Source: JAHZKN01 sp965250205
GTDB lineage: Bacteria; Pseudomonadota; Alphaproteobacteria; Rhizobiales; Hyphomicrobiaceae
Assembly: GCA_965250205.1 (NCBI GenBank)
Contig: CBDFNK010000021.1
Location: forward strand, 62,001-126,000
Length of the DNA: 64,000 nt
Direction: 5' to 3'
Position 1 is the first letter of the stretch, and the number at the start of each line of letters is the position of its first letter. This document shows positions 26,764 through 36,329 of this stretch, in pieces. Made by a program: the position numbers and the translations under genes. Below the pieces are notes generated by a model. The model was not told where the DNA came from, made no database searches, and saw nothing but the letters and a program-made list of their open reading frames with translations.

Positions 26764-27690
26764 CTATTTGCCGAAATTAAACACCCGGGTTGGCTTCAAT
26801 GCCCCTTTGTCAATTTCCCCCAGGGCAATCACCCGCCCCTTGGACATGGCATAGACCGGCCTTGAGGCATCGGGTACATCCCGCCCCCGGATCAGGACAG
26901 CCTGCCCGCGCGCCAGTTGCGCAGCATCTGACGGCTCAACCCTAAGGCCGACCAGGGTGTCGAGGGCCGCCTCAATCGGCAGCAATCTGGAAATGAGGGC
27001 GTCAGGACCCTCGTCGCGCTCAACAGCGGCTGTGAGATCGTCAATACTCAGCGCATCTTGTTCCAAGAATGTCCCGACACGGGTCCGGCGCAACCCGGTG
27101 ACATGCCCCAGGCAGCCAAGCTTGCGGCCTATATCGCGTGCCAATGCTCGAACATACGTGCCCTTACCGCAGGTCGCCTCAAACACGGCGCTGTCGGAGC
27201 CGTCCATTTCAACCAACTGTATTGCATCGACGGTGATTGCGCGTGCAGCAAGTTCAACCGGCGCACCCTCCCGCGCCAAGTCGTAGGCACGTTGCCCATT
27301 AATTTTTATGGCTGAGAAGGCAGGCGGTACTTGGCTAATCACGCCGGTAAACGACGGCAGGACAGCTTCAACATCTGCCTGTGAGGGGCGTTGGTCTGAA
27401 CGATCCACCTCATCGCCTTCACTGTCGTCAGTGTCGGTCTCAACACCCCAGGCAACCCTAAACTGATAAGTCTTGGTGCCATCGACAGCATAGGAAGTTG
27501 TTTTCGTCGCCTCACCAAACGCAATCGGCAGGACACCCGTCGCTAACGGGTCAAGCGTTCCCGCATGCCCTGCTTTTTGTGCATTGAGGAGACGTTTGAC
27601 GATTGCAAGGGCGCGCGTGGAGGTGACACCTGTTGGCTTATCAAGCACCAACCAGCCATGCACGGGATTGCCTTTTCTACGTCGCGCCAT
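26764..27690 (-). CDS. truB: tRNA pseudouridine-55 synthase
   Basis: 308 residues. GWLVLDKPTGVTS at the N-terminus and AGHAGTLDPLATGVLP with the catalytic Asp are diagnostic of TruB, which makes pseudouridine 55 in the T-loop of most tRNAs and acts as a tRNA folding chaperone. RALARDIGRKLGCLGHVTGL is the second conserved block. The C-terminal PUA-like region is short. The 226-base gap to rpsO holds no gene. Confidence 0.97.
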   Translation of the reverse strand: MARRRKGNPVHGWLVLDKPTGVTSTRALAIVKRLLNAQKAGHAGTLDPLATGVLPIAFGEATKTTSYAVDGTKTYQFRVAWGVETDTDDSEGDEVDRSDQRPSQADVEAVLPSFTGVISQVPPAFSAIKINGQRAYDLAREGAPVELAARAITVDAIQLVEMDGSDSAVFEATCGKGTYVRALARDIGRKLGCLGHVTGLRRTRVGTFLEQDALSIDDLTAAVERDEGPDALISRLLPIEAALDTLVGLRVEPSDAAQLARGQAVLIRGRDVPDASRPVYAMSKGRVIALGEIDKGALKPTRVFNFGK

Positions 27691-27763
27691 TTGGCTTCGC
27701 TCGTCTTGTTGAGTGTGATTTTATTGGTTTGCGCGTCGCTCTAACTCATAAGCTCGACGACGA

Positions 27764-28171
27764 TCAGTCGTTTTCCAGATCCTGCTGCACTTTGCCAGTA
27801 CGCATGATGGAGTCAATGCGCGACACCTCATCAAAGGTATCATCATAGTGAAACCTTAGATCCGGCATGTATTTGAGATTGACCTCTTTAGCGATGCAAC
27901 CCCGAATATATTTCTTATTGCGTGTGAGTGCTTCGACAACAACATCACCACCATCGCCACCGAGCGGCATCACATATACTGTCGCAAGTTTTAGATCCGG
28001 GGATATGCGCACTTCAGGAACGGTGACCACATACCCTGATAGGGCGTCGTCGTGAACATCGCCTCGCACAAGCAGGCTGGCGAGCACATGGCGGACCATT
28101 TCACCAACACGCAACTGGCGTTGCGTTGGCTCTGCACTTGCGGCATTGGAGGAGGAGGATTTACGCGCCAT
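27764..28171 (-). CDS. rbfA: Ribosome-binding factor A
   Basis: 135 residues. A Ser/Ala-rich start (MARKSSSSNAAS), then QLRVGEMVRHVLASLL and VRISPDLKLATVYVMPLGG, with a KH-like fold and LRFHYDDTFDEVSRIDSIM at the end. RbfA binds the 30S subunit near helix 1 of 16S rRNA during late maturation and cold growth. The order infB-rbfA-truB is nearly universal in bacteria. Confidence 0.97.
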   Translation of the reverse strand: MARKSSSSNAASAEPTQRQLRVGEMVRHVLASLLVRGDVHDDALSGYVVTVPEVRISPDLKLATVYVMPLGGDGGDVVVEALTRNKKYIRGCIAKEVNLKYMPDLRFHYDDTFDEVSRIDSIMRTGKVQQDLEND

Positions 28172-28237
28172 AGGACTTCATCACAGCTTGTCAGCACTCA
28201 CGCACCAAGAAAGGAAAAACATAATGGATGGAGCAGA

Positions 28238-30937
28238 CTAAAGGCTCCGTGCGATCGACTCGACCTGGAAGCACTCGATGATGTCACCAGCGCGCATGTC
28301 CTGATAGTTGGCAAACGCCATACCGCACTCTTGTCCAACAGCAACTTCTTTGACTTCATCTTTAAAACGCTTCAGCGTTGACAGCGTGCCTTCGTGAATC
28401 ACCACATCATCACGGATGAGACGCACCTTAGCACCGCGCTCGACCTTGCCTTCCGTCACCTGACAACCAGCGACCTTGCCAACCTTGGAGATGTTGAACA
28501 CATCTTTGATTTCGGCATTGCCGAGGAAGTTCTCGCGAATAGTTGGAGACAACAGTCCGGACATCGCCGCTTTCACATCATCAACCAAATCATAAATGAT
28601 GTTGTAGTAACGCACCTCGACGCCGTGCTGCTCAGCCGATTGTTTAGCTTGCACATTGGCACGCACGTTAAAGCCTAAGATGACAGCCTTCGAGGCACTG
28701 GCAAGGGCAACGTCAGATTCCGTGACGCCACCCACACCGCCGTGGACAATGCGTGCTTGCACTTCTTCCGTACCAAGTTTCTTCAAAGCACCGACAATAG
28801 CTTCATAAGAGCCCTGCACATCACCTTTGATGACAAGTGAGAATTCCTTGAGGTCAGCTTCTGTAAGCTGCTGCATCATTTGTTCAAGTGTGCGCGAGTC
28901 ACCCGCAGCACCCAGCGTTTCACGACGCTTGCGGACACGATACTCAGTAATTTCACGGGCCCGCGCTTCGTTCTCAACAACAGCGATTTGATCACCAGCT
29001 TCGGGTGCAGAATCAAAGCCTAAGATTTCAACCGGCTGCGAAGGACCCGCTTTAACTGTATTTGCGCCCTTATCATCGATCAGCGCACGAACACGGCCCC
29101 AAGCTTTACCGGCAACGACAATTTCACCGACTTTCAATGTGCCACGCTGAACCAAAACGGTTCCAACAGGACCTCGGCCCCGTTCCAGTTTCGCTTCGAT
29201 AACGACACCCTCAGCCGACCGGTTTGGATCAGCCTTCAGATCCAACAACTCCGCCTGCAAGTGAATAGCTTCAAGCAGCTTATCGAGATTGGTGCCCTTC
29301 AATGCCGATACTTCAATTTCAAGCGTTTCACCCGACATACTTTCCACAACCACTTCATGTTGCAGCAATTCGGTGCGCACTTTGTTTGGATCAGACTGCG
29401 GCTTATCAATCTTATTGATTGCGACAATCAACGGCACTTCAGCAGCCCGTGCGTGATCAATGGCTTCGATCGTTTGTGGCATGACGCCATCATCAGCAGC
29501 CACCACCAGAACCACGATATCTGTCACCTTGGCACCACGTGCGCGCATGGCGGTAAAAGCAGCATGGCCTGGTGTATCAACAAAAGTCACCATACCGCCA
29601 GACGGTGTTGGCACCTGATAGGCACCTATGTGCTGGGTGATGCCACCGGCTTCGCCCGAGACGACATTGGTATTGCGCAGGGCATCGAGCAGCGATGTTT
29701 TGCCGTGGTCAACGTGACCCATAATGGTGACAACTGGTGCACGTGGCTCCTGCTCACCTCCATCATCGTCAGAACGGATAAATCCGGTTTCAACGTCAGC
29801 TTCCGATACACGTTTTGCGGTGTGACCAAATTCAGTCACGATCAGTTCTGCAGTATCACCATCAATCACGTCGGTGATTTTGTGCATTTCACCTTCCTTC
29901 ATGAGGAATTTGATCAGATCGACACCGCGCTCTGTCATGCGGTTGGACAATTCCTGAATGCTGATTACTTCCGGAACCACAACTTCACGTGAAATTTTTT
30001 CGCGAACTTGCTGAACACCCATCGCCTTGAGACGTTCACGCTCACGTTTGCGCTTCAAAGATGCCAGTGAACGTTCACGTTGCTGCTCATCAAGCGCGTT
30101 GTTAATCGTTAAGCGACCACGACCACGACCATCGCGCTGCGGTGTTGAGCGGCCAGGACGGCCACGCTTGTTGGCGCTTTGGCGGTCATCTTCTTGTGCA
30201 CCACGCGCTGCACCGGCAGGGCGGCCACGCACTTCCTTGGTAACTTTAGTGACCGGCGCATCGATATCCTTTGGCGGCAGTGGCACAACGATATCGGTTG
30301 GAATGTCAATCTGCTTGGGACGACCACCCGAACGCGGCATGTGCGCAGCATCAAGCGAGCGTTTGCCCGCACCTGCACCGGACTTTGCAGTCGACGGCGA
30401 TGTCTTTTTGGCAGTAGGCGCGGCGCCGGCATCTGTTTTTTCTGCTGCAGTTTTTTCTGCTGCAGTTTTTTCAGCAGGCGACGGTTTGACTTCTGCCTTT
30501 GCTGGCGCAGCGGGTTCAGCTTGCGCTTCACTAGCAGCGGGCTTTTCTGCAGGTTTGGCTTTAGCTGCTTCGGCTTCACGTTGTCTGGATTCTTGCAAGG
30601 CACGTGTGCGCGCGTCACGCTCAGATGTGCTGAGTTTGCTGTCGGCTTCAGGCTTTGCTGCCTTTGGCGCTGCTTTTGCAGTAGCTGATTTTACGGGTGC
30701 TTCTGCCGCTGGCGTTTCTGTAGCTATTGGTTTTACATCTTCCGCTGCTTGCTCAGGTTTGGATCCTGGCGTCACCAATTTGCGCGTCCGGCGCTTTTCA
30801 ACCACAACTGATTTTGATCGCCCATGGCTAAAGTTCTGGCGCACGAGCCCAGATTCCACTGTTCGCTGTAGCGAAAGCGGTTTGCGCCCTGATTTTGTAG
30901 CTGGGCGTTTGTCAGCAGAGTCTTTCGTTTCAGACAT
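28238..30937 (-). CDS. infB: Translation initiation factor IF-2
   Basis: 899 residues, long because of an N-terminal extension of about 300 residues rich in Ala, Lys, Pro and Glu, with a short repeat KTAAEKTAAEKT. An IF2-N segment (ISIQELSNRMTERGVDLIK) comes before the GTPase. G1 is GHVDHGKTSLLD, G3 is DTPGHAAFT and G4 is NKID. Domains III-IV follow with the tRNA-binding C2 end (GQECGMAFANYQDMRAGD). IF-2 places fMet-tRNA on the 30S subunit and promotes subunit joining. Charged repeats in the extension vary between species. Confidence 0.98.
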   Translation of the reverse strand: MSETKDSADKRPATKSGRKPLSLQRTVESGLVRQNFSHGRSKSVVVEKRRTRKLVTPGSKPEQAAEDVKPIATETPAAEAPVKSATAKAAPKAAKPEADSKLSTSERDARTRALQESRQREAEAAKAKPAEKPAASEAQAEPAAPAKAEVKPSPAEKTAAEKTAAEKTDAGAAPTAKKTSPSTAKSGAGAGKRSLDAAHMPRSGGRPKQIDIPTDIVVPLPPKDIDAPVTKVTKEVRGRPAGAARGAQEDDRQSANKRGRPGRSTPQRDGRGRGRLTINNALDEQQRERSLASLKRKRERERLKAMGVQQVREKISREVVVPEVISIQELSNRMTERGVDLIKFLMKEGEMHKITDVIDGDTAELIVTEFGHTAKRVSEADVETGFIRSDDDGGEQEPRAPVVTIMGHVDHGKTSLLDALRNTNVVSGEAGGITQHIGAYQVPTPSGGMVTFVDTPGHAAFTAMRARGAKVTDIVVLVVAADDGVMPQTIEAIDHARAAEVPLIVAINKIDKPQSDPNKVRTELLQHEVVVESMSGETLEIEVSALKGTNLDKLLEAIHLQAELLDLKADPNRSAEGVVIEAKLERGRGPVGTVLVQRGTLKVGEIVVAGKAWGRVRALIDDKGANTVKAGPSQPVEILGFDSAPEAGDQIAVVENEARAREITEYRVRKRRETLGAAGDSRTLEQMMQQLTEADLKEFSLVIKGDVQGSYEAIVGALKKLGTEEVQARIVHGGVGGVTESDVALASASKAVILGFNVRANVQAKQSAEQHGVEVRYYNIIYDLVDDVKAAMSGLLSPTIRENFLGNAEIKDVFNISKVGKVAGCQVTEGKVERGAKVRLIRDDVVIHEGTLSTLKRFKDEVKEVAVGQECGMAFANYQDMRAGDIIECFQVESIARSL

Positions 30938-30948
30938 GCGTTTTCCGT

Positions 30949-31779
30949 CTACTCGTTTCCAACATGGTGGTTACCGTCCGCCAGCGTGGCGGCAAATCCT
31001 TGGCCATATCGCTCCAAGCGCTTGGCCTCAAAAAGAAAGGTTTTGGCCATACCGCTATCGGTTAAGCCAGCATGTACCACATTAGACCGGCCCATGGCCA
31101 AGCTCAATTGTCCCGTGGTGAGGATCGTCACAATTCGTTGCTCCGGCACCGATTTTAGGCAGTTGGCAATGAACTTTCTGCTTAGTTTGTCGCGGCCATC
31201 TGTCGCCGCGTCACCGGCTTGAATAAGAACGGTCAGCGCTTGCTTCTGGATTGCCAGATCAATCTTGGTAAACCCCGCAATCGCCGCTCCTGCTTTATTG
31301 GCCAGCGACAGCGCATCACAAACTCGCTTTGTCAGCAGCGCCTCAATCTGATTTGGTAAATCGGGACTGGCCTTCAAGACCTTTTTCAAGCCGCGGTCTA
31401 AAGCTTTTCGAGCAATCGCCTGTCCGATACTGGCTTTATCTGCGGTCACCCAGACACCGCGACCTGGCAGGTTGTGCTTGAAGTCTGCAACAATAATGTC
31501 TGTCGGCCCTGCGACAAACTTGATCAACTCGTCGATAGGCCGCTCTATGCGATGGACCGCACACATTCGCCTTTTCGCACGCTTTTCGCGTTGAGAGACG
31601 CTGGCATGCGTGTCGCCGCGCGTGCGCGAGGTGCTGCCCGGCACAGGTTGTAACCCTGGTCCTGGAGGCTCACCAGAAGGTGAGCGTTCAGCTGATTTTG
31701 GCACTGCGACCAAGTGAGCGTCCTTATCCTCGTCATTGGGATCATGATTGATCCGTTGATGCTGAATCTGTTTCAGCAT
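30949..31779 (-). CDS. YlxR/DUF448 RNA-binding protein with L7Ae-like C-terminus
   Basis: 276 residues. Around residues 70-130 lies the YlxR fold: RRMCAVHRIERPIDELIKFV and LPGRGVWVTADKASI (the GRG-W motif binds RNA). Residues about 150-240 (LSLANKAGAAIAGFTKIDLA, LLIQ-type strands) resemble the L7Ae-like fusion seen in alphaproteobacteria. Start is uncertain because the first 60 residues overlap nusA and look unconserved. Encoded between nusA and infB as usual; related proteins (RnpM) modulate RNase P. Confidence 0.8.
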   Translation of the reverse strand: MLKQIQHQRINHDPNDEDKDAHLVAVPKSAERSPSGEPPGPGLQPVPGSTSRTRGDTHASVSQREKRAKRRMCAVHRIERPIDELIKFVAGPTDIIVADFKHNLPGRGVWVTADKASIGQAIARKALDRGLKKVLKASPDLPNQIEALLTKRVCDALSLANKAGAAIAGFTKIDLAIQKQALTVLIQAGDAATDGRDKLSRKFIANCLKSVPEQRIVTILTTGQLSLAMGRSNVVHAGLTDSGMAKTFLFEAKRLERYGQGFAATLADGNHHVGNE

Positions 31780-33430
31780 CTGTAGTTACAGTTTCATCAG
31801 GTGCAGCATCTACTGCACCTTCGACTTCGACAGCCTCTTCTTCAGGCTCGTCAGGCAATAAATCTTCAGGCTTGATCCAGCCAGCGTGAACGCGTGAGGC
31901 CATGATCATATTTTCAGCATCAACGCGGCCTATCTCAAAGCCCTCTAGAATGCCTTTATGACGCACAGGCTCTGCGTCTTTTTCTTTCTTGCGTTCAATC
32001 CAGCCAACCAGCTCATCGGTCGCGCAATCTGCAAGATCTTCAACGGTCTTGACGTCATTCTCGCCCAGCGCAACCATGACTGCCGTTGTCACGCCTTCAA
32101 TTTCAGCCAAGTTATCAGCAACACCAAGTTCGCGGCGCTTCGCGTCGCGTTCAGCTTCGAGGCGCTCAAGGTGCTCGCGACCGCGGCCTTGAATTTCTTC
32201 CGCCGTGGCTTCATCGAAACCTTCGATCTGAGAAATTTCAGAAAGCTCGACATAGGCCACTTCTTCTACCGACGCGAAGCCTTCGGTTACCAACAGCTGA
32301 GCAATGAATTCATCAACGTCCAGCGATTCCATAAACATTTCAGAACGTTCAGCAAACTCTTTCTGGCGCCGTTCGCTTTCTTCTTGCTCGGTAAGGATAT
32401 CGATATCCCAGCCTGTCAGCGTGGATGCGAGGCGGACATTTTGGCCGCGCCGGCCAATCGCCAAAGAGAGCTGATCTTCGGGCACCACAACTTCAATCTT
32501 GTTGGAATCCTCATCCAACACCACCTTGCTAACTTCAGCAGGCGCGAGCGCATTCACAAGGAAGCTGGCCGCATCAGGGTTCCACTGAATGATATCGACT
32601 TTTTCGCCTTGCAGCTCGTTGACGACTGCCTGTACGCGCGCGCCACGCATCCCAACACAGGCACCAACAGGATCAATTGAGGAACTATTCGAGATCACCG
32701 CAATCTTTGCCCGTGAGCCTGGATCACGCGCAACCGATTTAATCTCAACGGTACCGTCTTCAATTTCTGGAACTTCCTGCGCAAACAATTTTGCCATGAA
32801 CTCAGGTTTGCCACGCGACAAGAAGATTTGCGGCCCACGCTGCTCACGACGCACATCATAAATGTAAGAACGAATGCGATCACCGAAGCGGACATTTTCG
32901 CGAGGGATCATTTCATCACGACGGATAATACCTTCCGCGCGACCCAGCTCGACAATCACATTGCCATACTCAACGCGCTTCACAGAACCAGCAACGATCT
33001 CGCCAATCCGATCCTTGTATTCTTCGTGCTGACGCTCGCGCTCTGCTTCGCGCACTTTTTGAACAATTACCTGCTTGGCGTTTTGAGCGGCGACACGACC
33101 AAACTCCAACGGTGGCAACGCCTCGGCAATCTGATCCTCAAGCTGAGCTTCAGGATTACGGGCCTTGGCATCTTCCAGCGTAATCTCTGTGGCATCGTTT
33201 TCGACTTCCTCAACGACGGTGACAACGCGAGTCAGACGCGCCTCTCCCGTTTGTGGGTCGATCTCACAGCGGATATCGTTTTCAGCGCCATAGCGCGACT
33301 TCGCTGCCTTTTGAATCGCATCTTCCATCGCCTCAATAACGATGGTGCGTTCAATCGATTTCTCGCGCGCAACGGCATCTGCAATTTGCAGAAGCTCTAA
33401 ACGGTTTGCGCTCACGCCAACGAGACTCAT
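31742..33430 (-). CDS. nusA: Transcription termination/antitermination factor NusA
   Basis: 562 residues. N-terminal RNA polymerase-binding domain (RLELLQIADAVAREKSIERT), S1 domain, and two KH domains (VGACVGMRGARVQAVVNEL; LAIGRRGQNVRLASTLTGW) are in order. Two C-terminal helix-hairpin repeats follow (about 360-490), then an acidic tail. It binds RNA polymerase during pausing, termination and rRNA antitermination. It starts 4 bases inside the rimP end, so they are co-translated; the C-terminal acidic tail is longer than in E. coli. Confidence 0.97.
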   Translation of the reverse strand: MSLVGVSANRLELLQIADAVAREKSIERTIVIEAMEDAIQKAAKSRYGAENDIRCEIDPQTGEARLTRVVTVVEEVENDATEITLEDAKARNPEAQLEDQIAEALPPLEFGRVAAQNAKQVIVQKVREAERERQHEEYKDRIGEIVAGSVKRVEYGNVIVELGRAEGIIRRDEMIPRENVRFGDRIRSYIYDVRREQRGPQIFLSRGKPEFMAKLFAQEVPEIEDGTVEIKSVARDPGSRAKIAVISNSSSIDPVGACVGMRGARVQAVVNELQGEKVDIIQWNPDAASFLVNALAPAEVSKVVLDEDSNKIEVVVPEDQLSLAIGRRGQNVRLASTLTGWDIDILTEQEESERRQKEFAERSEMFMESLDVDEFIAQLLVTEGFASVEEVAYVELSEISQIEGFDEATAEEIQGRGREHLERLEAERDAKRRELGVADNLAEIEGVTTAVMVALGENDVKTVEDLADCATDELVGWIERKKEKDAEPVRHKGILEGFEIGRVDAENMIMASRVHAGWIKPEDLLPDEPEEEAVEVEGAVDAAPDETVTTDAETDSASTDQS

Positions 33431-34020
33431 GGTTGTTCAGCCTCCAAATCCAAGCCTTCAGCATCAGAGCCATCTCCAATGCTAGAATTCTGTCTCTTCT
33501 TTGCGCGGGTCAACACCTCACGCACTAACTCATCCGTCAACACCAGCCGCGCTTCGTCAATCAAATTGACCGGCACGCCAATGACTTGAGTTCCAAGATC
33601 CTCAAGCTCAACCTCAAGGCGGACCTCGTTATCTTGATAGCCTTCAATATGACCATGAAGGCGTTTGCGTCCATCGATCGGCTGCTTCAACCCGATCTTC
33701 GCCTCATAGCCCGCCCAAAGCTCAAAATCCGACAGTCGCACCAACGGCCTATCAATACCAGGTGACGACACCTCTAGGCGGTATTTACCAGCAATCGGAT
33801 CGTGAACATCCAGCACTGGCGAAAGCTGGCGGGAAATCGCTTTGCAATCGTCAATGTTAATTGTTCCATCTTCACGCTCAGCCATGACTTGAACCGTCAT
33901 ACCGTCCCGGCGAGAGACATCCACCCTGACGAGGCGGAACCCAAGATCTTCCAAAACCGGCGACACCAATTCGGCAATCGATCCGGCAAGGCCAATCTCT
34001 TGAATGAAGCGGTTTAGCAT
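33427..34020 (-). CDS. rimP: Ribosome maturation factor RimP
   Basis: 197 residues from ATG 34020; an earlier ATG at 34083 adds 21 residues not expected for the family. GLAGSIAELVSPVLEDLGFRLVRV and VSSPGIDRPLVRLSDF are the RimP signatures. It helps 30S assembly around S12 and S19. First gene of the rimP-nusA-infB transcription unit, following a terminator on the same strand, so the operon promoter should be just upstream. Confidence 0.95.
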   Translation of the reverse strand: MLNRFIQEIGLAGSIAELVSPVLEDLGFRLVRVDVSRRDGMTVQVMAEREDGTINIDDCKAISRQLSPVLDVHDPIAGKYRLEVSSPGIDRPLVRLSDFELWAGYEAKIGLKQPIDGRKRLHGHIEGYQDNEVRLEVELEDLGTQVIGVPVNLIDEARLVLTDELVREVLTRAKKRQNSSIGDGSDAEGLDLEAEQP

Positions 34021-34115
34021 CACGCCGCGCCCTGAAACGAAATCCAGATGCCATCCCTCGAGAAAATCGAAATTAAAGCCCAAGTTCTGGCATCATGACC
34101 AAACGAACGTGACCA

Positions 34116-34147
34116 AAACAAAAAGAGCGGATCCGGGGGATCCACTC
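34116..34147 (-). terminator. Intrinsic terminator after trmB
   Basis: On the minus strand, GAGTGGATCC and GGATCCGCTC form a 10-bp stem around CCC (positions 34147-34125), followed by TTTTTGTTTTGG. It separates trmB from the rimP operon. Confidence 0.85.
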
Positions 34148-34211
34148 TCAGAGTTGAGATGATCATGAGCACCTTTAAAATAGGCGAAGACCGGTAAATT
34201 TGCAAGCGATT

Positions 34212-34943
34212 TCAACCCGGGGTATTGGGTTTTCCCATCTTGAGATGGCGAAAGCGGAAAAAGTTGGGTTGGCGGTGCGCACACCGCGCCTTGGCTTCAT
34301 AACGGGTCGCAGGCCAATCCTTGGGCCTTTCCCGCCAATCTAGAGGCCGCTTGGCAAGCCAACAAAAACCAGGGTGGTTGTGTATTGCTGCCAAAATTTC
34401 GGCCGCATAGGCTGGAATGTCTGTCGCGACACGTAACTCGGCGCCGTCAATCAGCACCTGCGACAAAGCCGTCAACAATGCTGGTGAGACCAAACGCCGT
34501 TTGGCATGCCGGGCCTTGGGCCAAGGATCTGGGAACAATATAAAGGCACGCGTGATCAGATCTGGTGCCATGGCGCGCAAAAGCTGGCGAACATCACCTG
34601 GAAAAACGCGAATGTTTTTTAGTTGCTTTTCTTCAATGGCCGTCAAAGCTTTAACAACGCCATCCTCAAAAGGCTCAGCCGCAAAAAACGCCATGTCGGG
34701 ATTGCGTTCAGCCTGCCAAATCAGATGCTCGCCACCGCCAAAGCCAATTTCCAACCAAACCTCAGATGGCGTGAACTGAAACAAATGATCAAGCGCTGGT
34801 AGCAGCTCCACATCGGGATCAAGCCCCCAGCGCTCTAAGCCAGTGGCAAAAATTTCTTCCTGGCGCGCACTACGTTTACGGCCTCTGCGGCGTCCAAACG
34901 AACGCAGCTCCTGGGGCCCATTGTGCTCTTTGTCATCGCTCAT
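34212..34943 (-). CDS. trmB: tRNA (guanine-N7)-methyltransferase
   Basis: 243 residues. WLEIGFGGGEHL is the SAM motif, AFILFPDPWPKARHAKRRLV is the TrmB signature binding substrate and catalysing N7 methylation of G46 in the tRNA variable loop. It has a basic N-terminus (FGRRRGRKRSARQEE) that probably contacts tRNA. It follows metK on the same strand, so methyl donor supply and use are adjacent. Confidence 0.97.
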   Translation of the reverse strand: MSDDKEHNGPQELRSFGRRRGRKRSARQEEIFATGLERWGLDPDVELLPALDHLFQFTPSEVWLEIGFGGGEHLIWQAERNPDMAFFAAEPFEDGVVKALTAIEEKQLKNIRVFPGDVRQLLRAMAPDLITRAFILFPDPWPKARHAKRRLVSPALLTALSQVLIDGAELRVATDIPAYAAEILAAIHNHPGFCWLAKRPLDWRERPKDWPATRYEAKARCAHRQPNFFRFRHLKMGKPNTPG

Positions 34944-34987
34944 CGCACGCTTCGTCCTGTGCGCACGCGCACTTCAGATGCTATCAA

Positions 34988-36190
34988 TTAGACGGCAGCC
35001 TTGATCGCGTCAGCAAGATCAGTGCGTTCCCATGAAAAACCGCCGTCTTGATCTGGGATACGACCAAAGTGGCCATACGCAGCCGTGCGCGCATAGATCG
35101 GGTTATTCAAATCAAGGTGAGAGCGGATGCCATGCGGTGTCAAATCCATAACTTGGCGCAAAACTGTTTCAAGCTTGGCTTCATCGACCTTTCCGGTGTC
35201 AAACGTGTCGACGTAAACCGACAACGGTTGTGCAACGCCAATGGCATAAGCCAGCTGAATTGTGCAGCGATCCGCAAGGCCTGCTGCGACAACATTCTTT
35301 GCCAAGTAACGCGAGGCATATGCCGCGGATCGATCAACCTTGGTTGGGTCTTTGCCCGAAAATGCACCACCACCGTGTGGAGCGGCACCACCATAGGTAT
35401 CGACAATAATCTTGCGTCCTGTCAGCCCAGTGTCACCATCAGGGCCACCAATCACGAACTTTCCTGTTGGGTTGACGTGCCAAATGGTTTGATCTGTCAC
35501 CCATTCTGCGGGCAACACACCGCGAATGGTTGGCTCGACAATTGCACGCACATCCACCGAGGACAGGTTTTCATCAAGATGCTGCGTGGAAAGAACAATC
35601 TGTGTCACGGCGACCGGCTTGCCATCTTCATACTGGATCGTGACCTGGCTTTTGGAATCCGGGCCCAGCTTGCCAGCATCACCCGTTTTCTGTTTGCGTG
35701 CTTTGGCTATTTCTTCCAGGATTTTATGGCTGTAAAAAATTGGCGCTGGCATCAGTTCCGATGTCTCACGGCAGGCATAGCCAAACATGATGCCCTGGTC
35801 GCCTGCTCCTTCTTCCTTATGTGTACCCGTACCAGCATCCACGCCCTGGGCGATATCTGCTGATTGAGGATGCAAAAGAACTTCAACCTCAACCGTTTCC
35901 CAATGAAAACCATCTTGTTCGTAGCCGATGTCTTTGATGGCATCGCGCACCACTTGAATAAGTTTATCTTCTGAGATGCTATCAGGACCACGTGTTTCAC
36001 CAGCAATCACAACACGATTGGTAGTTGCCAGCGTCTCGCAAGCGGCGCGAATTTGCCAAGGGTCAATGCCAGCGGCTTTCCCTTCAGCATAGAACAAATC
36101 TACAATTTCATCTGAGATCCGATCGCACACCTTGTCCGGATGCCCCTCCGAAACAGATTCGCTAGTAAATAGGTAAGATTTCCGCGCCAC
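34988..36190 (-). CDS. metK: S-adenosylmethionine synthetase
   Basis: 400 residues from a GTG at 36190, which has AAGGGG 7 bases upstream and gives the expected start ARKSYLFTSESVSEGHPDKV. A frame open to 36265 would add 25 unlikely residues. GAGDQGIMFGYA (ATP site) and GGGAFSGKDPTKVDRSAAY are diagnostic. It makes SAM from methionine and ATP. I looked for known SAM riboswitches in the leader and did not find one. A palindrome lies 105 bases upstream. Confidence 0.97.
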   Translation of the reverse strand: MARKSYLFTSESVSEGHPDKVCDRISDEIVDLFYAEGKAAGIDPWQIRAACETLATTNRVVIAGETRGPDSISEDKLIQVVRDAIKDIGYEQDGFHWETVEVEVLLHPQSADIAQGVDAGTGTHKEEGAGDQGIMFGYACRETSELMPAPIFYSHKILEEIAKARKQKTGDAGKLGPDSKSQVTIQYEDGKPVAVTQIVLSTQHLDENLSSVDVRAIVEPTIRGVLPAEWVTDQTIWHVNPTGKFVIGGPDGDTGLTGRKIIVDTYGGAAPHGGGAFSGKDPTKVDRSAAYASRYLAKNVVAAGLADRCTIQLAYAIGVAQPLSVYVDTFDTGKVDEAKLETVLRQVMDLTPHGIRSHLDLNNPIYARTAAYGHFGRIPDQDGGFSWERTDLADAIKAAV

Positions 36191-36294
36191 GTCGCATCCC
36201 CTTAATTTGTCACTCGGACCACATATAGTCGGCCGGTTTTTGGCAATGTTTCTATCATCGGTCAAGCGGACATAAATTTGGGCTCGCGGGGCCG

Positions 36295-36312
36295 AGTAGA
36301 AATATTTCTACT
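36295..36312. promoter_or_regulatory. 18-bp perfect palindrome upstream of metK
   Basis: AGTAGAAATATTTCTACT is fully self-complementary and lies between the XRE regulator gene and metK. It could be an operator. It is 18 bases beyond the regulator stop codon, so a terminator was considered, but no T-run follows on the minus strand. Confidence 0.45.
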
Positions 36313-36329
36313 TTTGGAGAAAATGCTGA

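Noticed and set aside
29261..29992. 243-codon plus-strand frame opposite infB
   Set aside because: Antisense shadow of the strongly conserved GTPase region; no ribosome site or homology.
30027..31085. Long plus-strand reading frame opposite infB
   Set aside because: It is the complement of the Ala/Lys-rich, low-complexity infB extension and the ylxR end; product is Ser/Ala/Arg-biased with no motif.
31958..32680. 240-codon plus-strand frame opposite nusA
   Set aside because: Shadow of nusA, whose minus-strand frame is clearly real.
36191..36329. SAM riboswitch in the metK leader
   Set aside because: No match by eye to SAM-II or SAM/SAH core sequences; only a palindrome is present.
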